NCBI GenBank assembly: GCA_002839285.1
Contig: PGXT01000026.1
Coordinates: 1-36,607, forward strand
Reading direction: 5' to 3'
Source: Spirochaetae bacterium HGW-Spirochaetae-5
Lineage (GTDB): Bacteria; Spirochaetota; UBA4802; UBA5550
DNA: 36,607 nt
The translations under genes were made by a program, and so were the position numbers. This document shows positions 24,138-31,878 of the stretch, in pieces. Under the pieces are notes generated by a model. It saw only the letters and a list, made by a program, of their open reading frames with translations, did not search any database and was not told where the DNA came from. Position 1 is the stretch's first letter. Each line of letters begins with the position of its first letter.

Positions 24138-25904
24138 ATGAGCAAAAGTGATCTGGTAATTGAAAACATTGCAGAAGTAAAAAAACTGATAGAAATTGGT
24201 AAAGCAAACAATGAAGTAACTTATGATGAAATAAATGAAACTCTCCCCGATAAACTCCTGAATTCAGAAAAAATAGATGATATATTCATTTTATTGAATC
24301 AGATGGGAATTGAAGTAGTTGAAGAATCAACAAAAAAAGCATCACCTGAAGTTACGACCAAGAAGAAGGCCGCTCCATCAAGAAAATCATCATCGGCATC
24401 TGAGGACACTTCCCATGTTGATGATCCGATCAGACTATATCTGAAAGAAATTGGACGGGTTTCTCTTCTTTCCGGCGAGCAGGAGGTTGATCTTGCAAAA
24501 AGGATAGAAGAGGGTGAAATACTTATAGAAAAAGCGGTTATTACATCAACCCTTCTTACTAATGAGTTAATTAAAAATCACTCAAAAGTAACCAGCGGAA
24601 AAATTAAACTGACTGAAATTCTTAGAATCAACAGATTATACTATTTTTCATCGATAGATTTAACGAGTCTTGATATCAAATATAATGAAAAAATGAAGAC
24701 AATAATTGAAGAAGATTCCAAGATAATAAAACTGCAGAATAAAATTAAAAGATATGAAGAAGACTCAGTAGAATCTGAAAAAATCAAAGAAGATATTTTA
24801 AAATCAAAAGTTAAAATCAGACAGTCAATCGAAGAGCTTGAGATAAGTGAAGATGAAATAAGCAAGCTGTCTCACAAAATTCAATCTATGGTGAAAAGAA
24901 TCGATGAAACCTACAGGTTTTTCAAAGAGATTGAACAGATATACAGCAAAGATATAAAAGAACTTAAACACTACGCAAGAAAAGTTGAGAAAGACGAAGA
25001 TATAGATCAGATCATTAAAGAACTGAACCTTCAGGATAAAGATGAACTTCTTGAAATAGTAAAGGATGTAAGAAATAACGAGAGAAAAATCAGACGTATC
25101 GAGCAGGAAGCAGGAGCTGATGCGGATGATATTCTCGAGTGGGGCAAGCAGATATCCTACGGCCAAAGAAAGATTCAGAGAGCAAAAAAAGAGCTTATAA
25201 ATGCAAACCTGAGACTTGTTGTATCTATTGCGAAAAAATACGCCAATAGAGGGATGCATTTCTTTGACCTTATTCAGGAGGGTAATATCGGCCTGATTAA
25301 AGCTGTTGATAAATTTGAATACCGGAAAGGGTATAAATTCTCCACATATGCCACTTGGTGGATAAGACAGGCCATTACCCGTGCCATTTCTGATCAGGCA
25401 AGAACCATCCGTGTCCCTGTTCATATGATTGAACAGATCAACAAGGTTATGAGAGAAACAAGACTATTTCAGCAGGAATTCGGTAGAGAACCGAATCCTG
25501 AAGAACTAGCAGACAGACTCGGCTGGCCGGTCTCTAAAGTAAAAGCCGTAAAGAATGTTGCCCGTGAACCTATATCACTGGAAACTCCCGTAGGGGAAGA
25601 GGAGGATTCACTCCTTGGTGATTTCATTGAAGATAAAGATGTAGATTCTCCAGCTAATACAGCTGCGCATAGATTATTGAATGAACAGATAGTTTCTGTT
25701 TTAAATACTCTCCCTGCAAGAGAACAGAAAGTAATAAGAATGAGATTCGGACTCGATGACGGATATTCTCACACTCTTGAAGAGGTCGGATACGTTTTCA
25801 AGGTTACCAGAGAGCGGATAAGACAGATCGAAGCGAAGGCTTTAAGAAGATTACGCCATCCCACCAGAGCTAGAAAACTGAAAGATTACCTGGATTATAT
25901 GTAA
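24138..25904 (+). CDS. rpoD: RNA polymerase primary sigma factor RpoD (sigma-70)
   Basis: The housekeeping sigma factor, 588 residues. A short region 1.1 is followed by a Lys/Ser/Ala-rich spacer. Region 1.2 is [20 protein letters not shown] at about 95-115. A long charged non-conserved insert of roughly 220 residues comes before region 2, which spans about 355-430 ([41 protein letters not shown]). Region 3 begins after VPVHM. Region 4 is at about 524-580 with [19 protein letters not shown] and the helix-turn-helix [20 protein letters not shown]. Region 4 reads much like spirochaete RpoD. The gene ends at a strong stem-loop. Confidence 0.97.
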   Translation: MSKSDLVIENIAEVKKLIEIGKANNEVTYDEINETLPDKLLNSEKIDDIFILLNQMGIEVVEESTKKASPEVTTKKKAAPSRKSSSASEDTSHVDDPIRLYLKEIGRVSLLSGEQEVDLAKRIEEGEILIEKAVITSTLLTNELIKNHSKVTSGKIKLTEILRINRLYYFSSIDLTSLDIKYNEKMKTIIEEDSKIIKLQNKIKRYEEDSVESEKIKEDILKSKVKIRQSIEELEISEDEISKLSHKIQSMVKRIDETYRFFKEIEQIYSKDIKELKHYARKVEKDEDIDQIIKELNLQDKDELLEIVKDVRNNERKIRRIEQEAGADADDILEWGKQISYGQRKIQRAKKELINANLRLVVSIAKKYANRGMHFFDLIQEGNIGLIKAVDKFEYRKGYKFSTYATWWIRQAITRAISDQARTIRVPVHMIEQINKVMRETRLFQQEFGREPNPEELADRLGWPVSKVKAVKNVAREPISLETPVGEEEDSLLGDFIEDKDVDSPANTAAHRLLNEQIVSVLNTLPAREQKVIRMRFGLDDGYSHTLEEVGYVFKVTRERIRQIEAKALRRLRHPTRARKLKDYLDYM

Positions 25905-25906
25905 TA

Positions 25907-25931
25907 TAAAGGGGCCGTCAGGGCCCCTTTA
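25907..25931 (+). terminator. Terminator after rpoD
   Basis: TAAAGGGGCC (25907-25916) and GGCCCCTTTA (25922-25931) form a perfect 10-bp stem with loop GTCAG, immediately after the rpoD stop. The right arm ends in TTTA, but the following sequence is only moderately T-rich. Confidence 0.75.
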
Positions 25932-25991
25932 ACTTGATTCTATTACGTAAATAGTATAAATTAGATTTATGAATTAAATGTATAAATTATA

Positions 25992-26107
25992 AGTAATTAT
26001 TCTTTAATAAAATTTTTAGAGTAAAAAACAAAATAATTTTATCCCCGCCGCCTTCGGCGCCGGGGATAAAAGGTCTTTTACTTTAGAAAAGTTAAAAAAT
26101 AAATACT
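25992..26107 (+). mobile_element. MITE-like palindromic element, full copy B
   Basis: A 116-bp copy of the element at 14799-14917. Terminal inverted repeats are AGTAATTATTCTTTAA (25992-26007) and the complement of TTAAAAAATAAATACT (26092-26107), 14 of 16 matching. The central hairpin is ATCCCCG...CGGGGAT around GCC-TTC-GGC (26041-26067). A 15-bp perfect direct repeat, AAATTATAAGTAATT, occurs at 25984-25998 and 26111-26125. It lies between the rpoD terminator and gpsA. Confidence 0.72.
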
Positions 26108-26149
26108 GAAAAATTATAAGTAATTGGAATTCAATTAAAACAGTATACA

Positions 26150-28501
26150 ATGCCAGAAAGATATAACAAGATAAAACAGATAACAATTATCGGCGCCGGA
26201 TCCTGGGGTACGGCTATTGCGAAAGTTATAGCTGAAAATAACCCGGGAACTATTGTCCTCATGTGGTCTTACGAAAAATCGACTGCAAACTCTATCAATA
26301 TAAAAAATCTGAATAGTGAATTTCTACCCGGAATAAAGCTGCCTTACAATATTAAAGCAACCACTCATCTCCGCGAATCTTTAGTTAATACAGATGGTAT
26401 AATCATCGCGACGCCATCTAAGGTCACGCCAGATACAATACAGAAAATATCAAAATTTTTAAAAGATGAAGTACCTATTGCTTATCTGACTAAAGGTTTT
26501 TGTAAAATAAATAATGAAATACTGACAATATCACAAACGATATCCAGGCTTTTCCCGAAATACAGCGGCAGAATTGTCGGTATATCAGGACCGAGTCATG
26601 CAGAAGAGGTTGTCAGATACTACCACACTACACTAAGCGTAGCAGGTCACAACCTTAAAGACAGAAATTTCTTTTCAAAGCTTCTGAATTGTGATTACAT
26701 TCAATGCAGAGAAACAGAGGACATCATAGGGGTTGACCTTGGCGGCACATTGAAAAATCCCGCTGCAATTGCCGCAGGAATAATAAATATGCTGCCGAAA
26801 TGCGGCGACAATCTCGAGGGAGCCCTTATTGCAGAATCATTAAAGGAGATGATTAAACTGGGAAAATTCCTGGGTGCAGAAGTTGATACAATTATTGATA
26901 TATCCGGAACAGGCGACCTTGTTGCAACAGCATTGAGTGATCACAGCAGAAACAGAAGATTTGGCAAGGACATTGCAAAACAGATTCAGGAAAAGGGGAC
27001 TATTCTATCCTGGTCTGATAAATTCTACCTTCGTTTTAAGCCGGAATATGTTCTTGAAAAAATGAGTGAGAAGCTTCATTATCTCGCGGAGGGTGCCTAT
27101 GCAATTGAACCACTGATTGAACTAGCTGAAAAAAATAACATATCTATACCGGTTTACAGATCTCTTTATGAAGTTCTCCTTAATAAAAAAGAACCGTCTC
27201 TGCTGATCGAAACTATTAAAAATCCTGATAATTTTGCTGAAATTTATAATAACGCAAAAATTCATATAAAGGATAAGAAGAAAGGACTGGAAAAACTTAA
27301 AGGTAAAGCTTTTAAAAAACTGATATTAAACGGTATAATTTCAAAATTAGAAAGCAATTCAATATCTCCGGATTCTGAAAACGACATTATAAACAATCTG
27401 AAAAGCAATCTTATTTTAAGCAGAACTCAGAATATATTTCTGTTTAAAAATGAAGAAAAACTTATCACTGAGATAAAGCCAAATAACGCAAAAAAAACAT
27501 TAAAAAAAATAATCAAACTATATCTTACTGAAACAATTGATCATTACAGCCCGCTATATTATCATTTTTTTATTAAATTTCTAACAATTAAATACTTCTG
27601 GATGAAACTTACAGGGAACAGGAACAGAATAACTATCACCGGAGATTTTCACAATCTGCATAGTTTAAGAAACAGCGTTAATACTATTTACACTGCCAAG
27701 CATAAAAATATAAACGACTGCATCTATTATTCATACGGGATAAGTAAATTTATTCTTCCTGTGCCGAGGTTCTTTGTTCCTTCGGAGATTCTGACAAACA
27801 AATTCATGAAGTATCTGGTCCGTAAAAGCGGCGGATTTATTGTCCATCAATCAAAACTGAATAATACTTTATATCTTGAATGCATTATGGAATATCTGTC
27901 AATCCTTGCCGGACACGGTGTCCCTTTTTTATACTTCCCGGAGCTGCAGGGAACTGATTCACCACTTCTGGCACCAAATGATAAATTCTTTAAGATGTTA
28001 AACAGTGTAATGTTTAAGGAGACGACAGAAGTTGTGCTTATTCCATCTGAAATAACCTACACAAGCAGAATGGATGAAGCAGAGACAAAAGACCTGTTTA
28101 CTGAACCTGTTGGTATAAATTTTTCTACGCCTGTTTTTTTATCTGAATATACAAGGCAATCAAGTTCTGATATACCCATATCAGAACTTATACATAAAAT
28201 ATGGATTCTGGATGAAATAATTCTTCCTCATTATATAATTTGCGGAATACTGTATGAAAATGATTACACCGTTAAAGCTTCTAAATTGAAAAAGATGATT
28301 TATTCATATATTGCGGATAACAGAATTATCATAAATAAATCAGATAAAACCATTATGAATGAGGGATTAAAAGTTTTACAGAAAAATTCAATTATAGTAA
28401 GGAAAGATGATTTCTACATTGGCCTGAAAAATGATGTGATTAAAAAATTTGCTGATTTTATAAAAATTAAAGAAACTGTTAAATTAGACAATGCCGATTA
28501 G
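26150..28501 (+). CDS. gpsA: Glycerol-3-phosphate dehydrogenase GpsA fused to a PlsB-like acyltransferase domain lacking the HX4D motif
   Basis: A 783-residue fusion. Residues 1 to about 372 are GpsA, the NAD(P)-dependent dihydroxyacetone-phosphate reductase that makes sn-glycerol-3-phosphate. They include IIGAGSWGTA (13-22), GISGPSHAEEV, catalytic K202 in LKNPAAIAAG and SRNRRFG. After a linker, about 480-670 resembles GPAT/PlsB acyltransferases: GDFHNLHSLR (498-507) where motif I lies, GGFIVHQ (motif II), FPELQGTDSPLLAPN from F596 (motif III) and VVLIPSEITYT (motif IV). The normal HX4D catalytic pair is not there: the sixth position after H501 is Leu, and no nearby Asp fits. The C-terminal about 100 residues look like the helical tail of PlsB. 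The fusion would channel glycerol-3-phosphate to phospholipid synthesis, but the second domain may be inactive, altered or regulatory. Confidence 0.82.
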   Translation: MPERYNKIKQITIIGAGSWGTAIAKVIAENNPGTIVLMWSYEKSTANSINIKNLNSEFLPGIKLPYNIKATTHLRESLVNTDGIIIATPSKVTPDTIQKISKFLKDEVPIAYLTKGFCKINNEILTISQTISRLFPKYSGRIVGISGPSHAEEVVRYYHTTLSVAGHNLKDRNFFSKLLNCDYIQCRETEDIIGVDLGGTLKNPAAIAAGIINMLPKCGDNLEGALIAESLKEMIKLGKFLGAEVDTIIDISGTGDLVATALSDHSRNRRFGKDIAKQIQEKGTILSWSDKFYLRFKPEYVLEKMSEKLHYLAEGAYAIEPLIELAEKNNISIPVYRSLYEVLLNKKEPSLLIETIKNPDNFAEIYNNAKIHIKDKKKGLEKLKGKAFKKLILNGIISKLESNSISPDSENDIINNLKSNLILSRTQNIFLFKNEEKLITEIKPNNAKKTLKKIIKLYLTETIDHYSPLYYHFFIKFLTIKYFWMKLTGNRNRITITGDFHNLHSLRNSVNTIYTAKHKNINDCIYYSYGISKFILPVPRFFVPSEILTNKFMKYLVRKSGGFIVHQSKLNNTLYLECIMEYLSILAGHGVPFLYFPELQGTDSPLLAPNDKFFKMLNSVMFKETTEVVLIPSEITYTSRMDEAETKDLFTEPVGINFSTPVFLSEYTRQSSSDIPISELIHKIWILDEIILPHYIICGILYENDYTVKASKLKKMIYSYIADNRIIINKSDKTIMNEGLKVLQKNSIIVRKDDFYIGLKNDVIKKFADFIKIKETVKLDNAD

Positions 28502-28512
28502 TTTTTTTCTTT

Positions 28513-28583
28513 CGCCAGCGCCGAAGGTAGTATGAAGAGTCAGTCCTTTAACTTAACTTTGAAAATAGGGTTAAGAAATTAAC
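28513..28583 (+). repeat. Degenerate copy of the palindromic repeat, copy F
   Basis: Between the gpsA fusion and the converging GAF-like gene, GCGCCGAAGG is followed by TTTAACTTAACTTTG and GGTTAAGAAATTAACATT. These resemble the core and right half of copies A to C, with many changes. It has no clear terminal repeats. Confidence 0.45.
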
Positions 28584-28598
28584 ATTTATAAAAATTAA

Positions 28599-29519
28599 TT
28601 ACACCGGATTATTAATTATAAATATTGTTTCAAATATATCATATATAGATTTATTCTCATGAGGTATCTTTATACAGCGGTGCTGCAGGACTACACCCTT
28701 ATAGCTGAAATCAATAACATTCCTGTTGTTTAAATCTGAAAATCTTATCTGTTGAGATGTGACGGAAGGGGCTATGACTATATACTCCGACAGGGAAAAC
28801 CGGAAAATTGATGCGTTCTCTCCGAAAACCTCAGTTAGCTTTATTTTTATTGCTTCAGACAATTCTATTATGATCTCCAAACCCATTTTAAGAAAAAAAT
28901 CATAAATATTCTCAAACTTAAAAAGATAAAACTCTGAATCTACAACATCAGTTGTTGAAAGATAACTATTTATACCAATTACTGTATCTTCAAATAAATC
29001 ATTATACATTGAAACTCTTGATACAGCTGTTGATCTTACAATGTCCATAATAATATCTGAAAGCATATGGAATTTACTCGGCTTAAAAAAAACCGACTCT
29101 GTAATTGTTAAAATTGTATAAACACCTTTCTCAATTTCCATAGACTCATAAAAAATTCTATAACTGTTGCCTTTGATTTTCAGACTTTCAGTATTTTTAT
29201 AGAACTCAATATCAGTTTTATGCAGAAGATTAAACTCATCCAGAATAAAATCTGAACCTGCAGATTCAATAATCTGCATCTGTCCCGATTTTATTACAAA
29301 AAGCATTGTGAAATCAGAAAAATTTTTTATATTAAAAGTAACAATCAGATTTTTAATCAGACTATTATCTGTGCCCGGGTTTATAGTAATTAAAGATGAT
29401 ATCTCTGATTCTGCTTCTTTCAGTAAACCGGAGATATTAGACCTGTTGAAATTGTTATCCCTGATTGAAGATCTGATTCCATTCAGTTGAGATAGTATTT
29501 TGTCTTTTGATGTCATCAT
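28599..29519 (-). CDS. GAF-like protein with degenerate GGDEF-like domain
   Basis: A 306-residue cytosolic protein without signal or membrane segments. Residues about 1-45 are helical. About 50-165 has a GAF-like strand order (TMLFVIKSGQMQIIESAG ... YRIFYESMEIEKGVYTILTI). About 190-300 follows the strand/helix pattern of a GGDEF domain: LFKFENIYDFF, a long amphipathic helix, then IFRFSLSEYIVIAP and a final IYDIFETIF helix. The signature that should read GGDEF is SLSEY at 242-246, so cyclic-di-GMP synthesis is not expected. A role in sensing or nucleotide binding is inferred. AAGGATAA precedes the double ATG. It lies 14 nt after folC on the same strand and is probably co-transcribed. Confidence 0.5.
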   Translation of the reverse strand: MMTSKDKILSQLNGIRSSIRDNNFNRSNISGLLKEAESEISSLITINPGTDNSLIKNLIVTFNIKNFSDFTMLFVIKSGQMQIIESAGSDFILDEFNLLHKTDIEFYKNTESLKIKGNSYRIFYESMEIEKGVYTILTITESVFFKPSKFHMLSDIIMDIVRSTAVSRVSMYNDLFEDTVIGINSYLSTTDVVDSEFYLFKFENIYDFFLKMGLEIIIELSEAIKIKLTEVFGENASIFRFSLSEYIVIAPSVTSQQIRFSDLNNRNVIDFSYKGVVLQHRCIKIPHENKSIYDIFETIFIINNPV

Positions 29520-29533
29520 TTATCCTTAATTGT

Positions 29534-30802
29534 TTAATTCAATTGCTTAAATTTACTCGCAATATTCAAAGCATGCGTATAAATTCTGAAAGATCCGGTA
29601 AAAATTATCATTTCATCAGGTAAACATGCATTTCTGATTATTTCAAGAATAATATTTTCGTCAGCAATTATCTTTTTAAATTGACCAGGCTCAGGGATAA
29701 AAGCTCTTTCATCATCTAAAATATAATAGTAAGTATCCGAATTTTTAAACAAATTTAAAGTTTGATTTTCCGCTTTATCCTTCATCAGTGATAAAATTAT
29801 TTTTTTCTTTTTCCCGGGGTAGAAAACTTCTAATCCCGAAAAAAGATTATTAAGTGATTCAAAATTATGCGCCGGATCAAATACAATAAAAGGTTTTAAA
29901 CATAACTTCTGAAACCTCCCGGGAACTTCAACATCCTTAAGGCATGAATATATTATATCTTGTGTTATAAGAGAAAAATCACCTCTTTGAAGATATAATA
30001 CCGCGGTAATCGCCAAAGCTGAATTTTTAACCTGATGAATCGGAAAAAGTGATAAACAGATTCCGGGAAGGTCGGTCTCACCTGAATTATAATCAAATTG
30101 AAAATATTCATTTTCCCGAATTATATTGTTAGTGAAAAAGTCTCTGTTATAAACAGTAAGTTCAGAATTCATCTGCACGGCAGATTCAGCAATAACGGTA
30201 AGAATCTCAGGCCGGGTATTTGATGTAACCACGGGGATTCCCGGTTTAATTATACCGCATTTCTCCCTGGCAATAGCTTCTATACTATTTCCGAGAATCT
30301 GTACGTGATCAAGAGAAATATCTGTTATAACTGATATTTCCGGAATAATAATATTTGTTGAATCGAGGCGTCCGCCAAGTCCGGTTTCAATAACAGCAAT
30401 ATCAACATTCTCATCACTAAAGTATTTAAAGGCTGCGGCTGTTAATACATCAAAGTAAGTGGGCGTAATGGTGCCGGAATCTGAAAACCGGTCAATTTCA
30501 CTTATATAGCGATATAATAACTCTTCATCAATATCCTTTAAATTGATTTTAATTCTTTCATTTATTGTATGAAGATGTGGAGATATATAAAGTCCTGTTT
30601 TATATCCGGATTTCTGTAAAATTGAAGCAATCATAAAAGCAGTTGAACCTTTTCCATTTGTACCAGCAATATGTAATGACTTGAAATTTTTTTGCGGATT
30701 CTTAAGATGACTTAAAAGTGAAATAATGCCATCAAGTGAATAATTAGAAATATTTACTTTTTTTTCATTGTTTAAATATTTATTTAAAATATCATTGATC
30801 AT
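29534..30802 (-). CDS. folC: Folylpolyglutamate synthase / dihydrofolate synthase FolC
   Basis: A 422-residue Mur-ligase-family enzyme that adds glutamate to dihydropteroate and to folates using ATP. The P-loop is GTNGKGS at 47-53, followed by the SPHLHTINERIKIN segment and TYFDVLTAAAFKYF. ETGLGGRLDSTNI (about residue 140) and SLDHVQILG with REKCGIIKPG are the hallmark folate-binding and omega-loop motifs. FDPAHNFESL marks the C-terminal domain. The length is standard for the bacterial enzyme. No folP or folE is nearby. It heads a short minus-strand unit with the GAF-like gene. Confidence 0.96.
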   Translation of the reverse strand: MINDILNKYLNNEKKVNISNYSLDGIISLLSHLKNPQKNFKSLHIAGTNGKGSTAFMIASILQKSGYKTGLYISPHLHTINERIKINLKDIDEELLYRYISEIDRFSDSGTITPTYFDVLTAAAFKYFSDENVDIAVIETGLGGRLDSTNIIIPEISVITDISLDHVQILGNSIEAIAREKCGIIKPGIPVVTSNTRPEILTVIAESAVQMNSELTVYNRDFFTNNIIRENEYFQFDYNSGETDLPGICLSLFPIHQVKNSALAITAVLYLQRGDFSLITQDIIYSCLKDVEVPGRFQKLCLKPFIVFDPAHNFESLNNLFSGLEVFYPGKKKKIILSLMKDKAENQTLNLFKNSDTYYYILDDERAFIPEPGQFKKIIADENIILEIIRNACLPDEMIIFTGSFRIYTHALNIASKFKQLN

Positions 30803-30836
30803 AATGTTCTCTAATTTCCTTTAAGATCTCATGTAC

Positions 30837-30879
30837 CTGCTCATAAACCGGTTGTATTATATTTCTGATTTATGAGCAG
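30837..30879. promoter_or_regulatory. 11-bp perfect inverted repeat between divergent genes
   Basis: CTGCTCATAAA (30837-30847) and TTTATGAGCAG (30869-30879) are exact complements 21 nt apart in the 149-bp gap between folC and the lipid kinase gene. The position between two outward-facing genes and the arm spacing would suit an operator or an attenuator-like hairpin. Confidence 0.5.
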
Positions 30880-30951
30880 ATAACTCTTATTACATTTATT
30901 CCTTGTGTTTTATTTGCAAGATATTATTTATTATATTTACGGAGACTCTGC

Positions 30952-31878
30952 ATGAAAAAAACAGGTGTAATTTTAAATCCCGGCGCAAAAAAATTCAGGA
31001 CAGGAAGAGATTCAATATCCTCTTATTCAAAATATAATTCTGATAAAGTTTTTGTTTCAGCTCCTCAAAGTGTAGAAGATCTTAAGGCTATAGCGGAACA
31101 ATATAAGAAAGAAAAAATAGATTATCTATGCATTGGCGGGGGGGATGGGACAATTCACCTTGTATTGAGTGAACTTGTAAATGTTTATCATCCGGAGCAG
31201 GTTCCGCCGGTACTTATACTTAAAGGGGGCACAATGAATAATATTGCCCGAACCGTAAAGAATAAAGGGGAGGGTTCCGGCATATTAAAACGGTTAATAA
31301 AAAAAATTGAAAAAAATGAAATAATCCAAACAAAAGAACGTTTAACAATCAAAGTGAATAATAAATTCTGCTTTCTTTTCGGTACAGGTTTCATAACAAA
31401 CTTCCTTGAAAAAGTTTATTCCGGTACTGAAAAAGGTTTTCTCCGGAACCTGCAGGTAGGCTTCATGGCAATAAAAGAAGTTTTTAAGAATGTTAAAAAC
31501 TGTGAAATTATAAAATTAACCGAACAGGCTGTATTTATTGATAATAAAAAAATACTAATTAATCCTGTTTCAGGAATTCTTGCAGGGACAGTTGAGCATA
31601 TCGGCATGGGTTTTTCCCCTTTGAAAGATGCAGTACGGGGTGACGGCACTTTTCAGATTATAATTCTCGGCCTGCCTGCGTCAAAAATAATGCTGAATTT
31701 AAATAAGCTTAGAACAGGTAAGAAAATAAAATCGCCTAAATATTCAAATCTCTCGGGAAAATCAATACATATAAAACATAAAGGTACTTTCACATATACC
31801 ATGGATGGAGAGATATATACGGCAGAAAATGAATTAAAAATTGAATCGGGACCTATCATAAGGCTTGTGAAAATATAA
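30952..31878 (+). CDS. Diacylglycerol kinase-family lipid kinase (DagK/YegS-like)
   Basis: A 308-residue ATP-dependent lipid kinase of the DAGK catalytic family. It opens with VILNPGAKK and has the nucleotide-binding GGGDGT at 62-67. The second glycine-rich segment ILKGGTMNNIAR corresponds to the usual G(T)xNDFAR-like motif with altered residues. A late YTMDGE (about residue 283) is the metal-site aspartate motif. Substrate could be diacylglycerol, sphingoid base or another lipid alcohol, and sequence alone does not decide. CGGAG lies about 9 nt before the ATG. The 3' end overlaps the converging IspH-UbiA gene by 23 nt, and no terminator fits between them. Confidence 0.87.
   Translation: MKKTGVILNPGAKKFRTGRDSISSYSKYNSDKVFVSAPQSVEDLKAIAEQYKKEKIDYLCIGGGDGTIHLVLSELVNVYHPEQVPPVLILKGGTMNNIARTVKNKGEGSGILKRLIKKIEKNEIIQTKERLTIKVNNKFCFLFGTGFITNFLEKVYSGTEKGFLRNLQVGFMAIKEVFKNVKNCEIIKLTEQAVFIDNKKILINPVSGILAGTVEHIGMGFSPLKDAVRGDGTFQIIILGLPASKIMLNLNKLRTGKKIKSPKYSNLSGKSIHIKHKGTFTYTMDGEIYTAENELKIESGPIIRLVKI

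Noticed and set aside
24825-25424. A 199-codon open frame on the minus strand inside rpoD
   Set aside because: It lies entirely inside a clearly functional rpoD, and its product has no recognisable domain or start signal.
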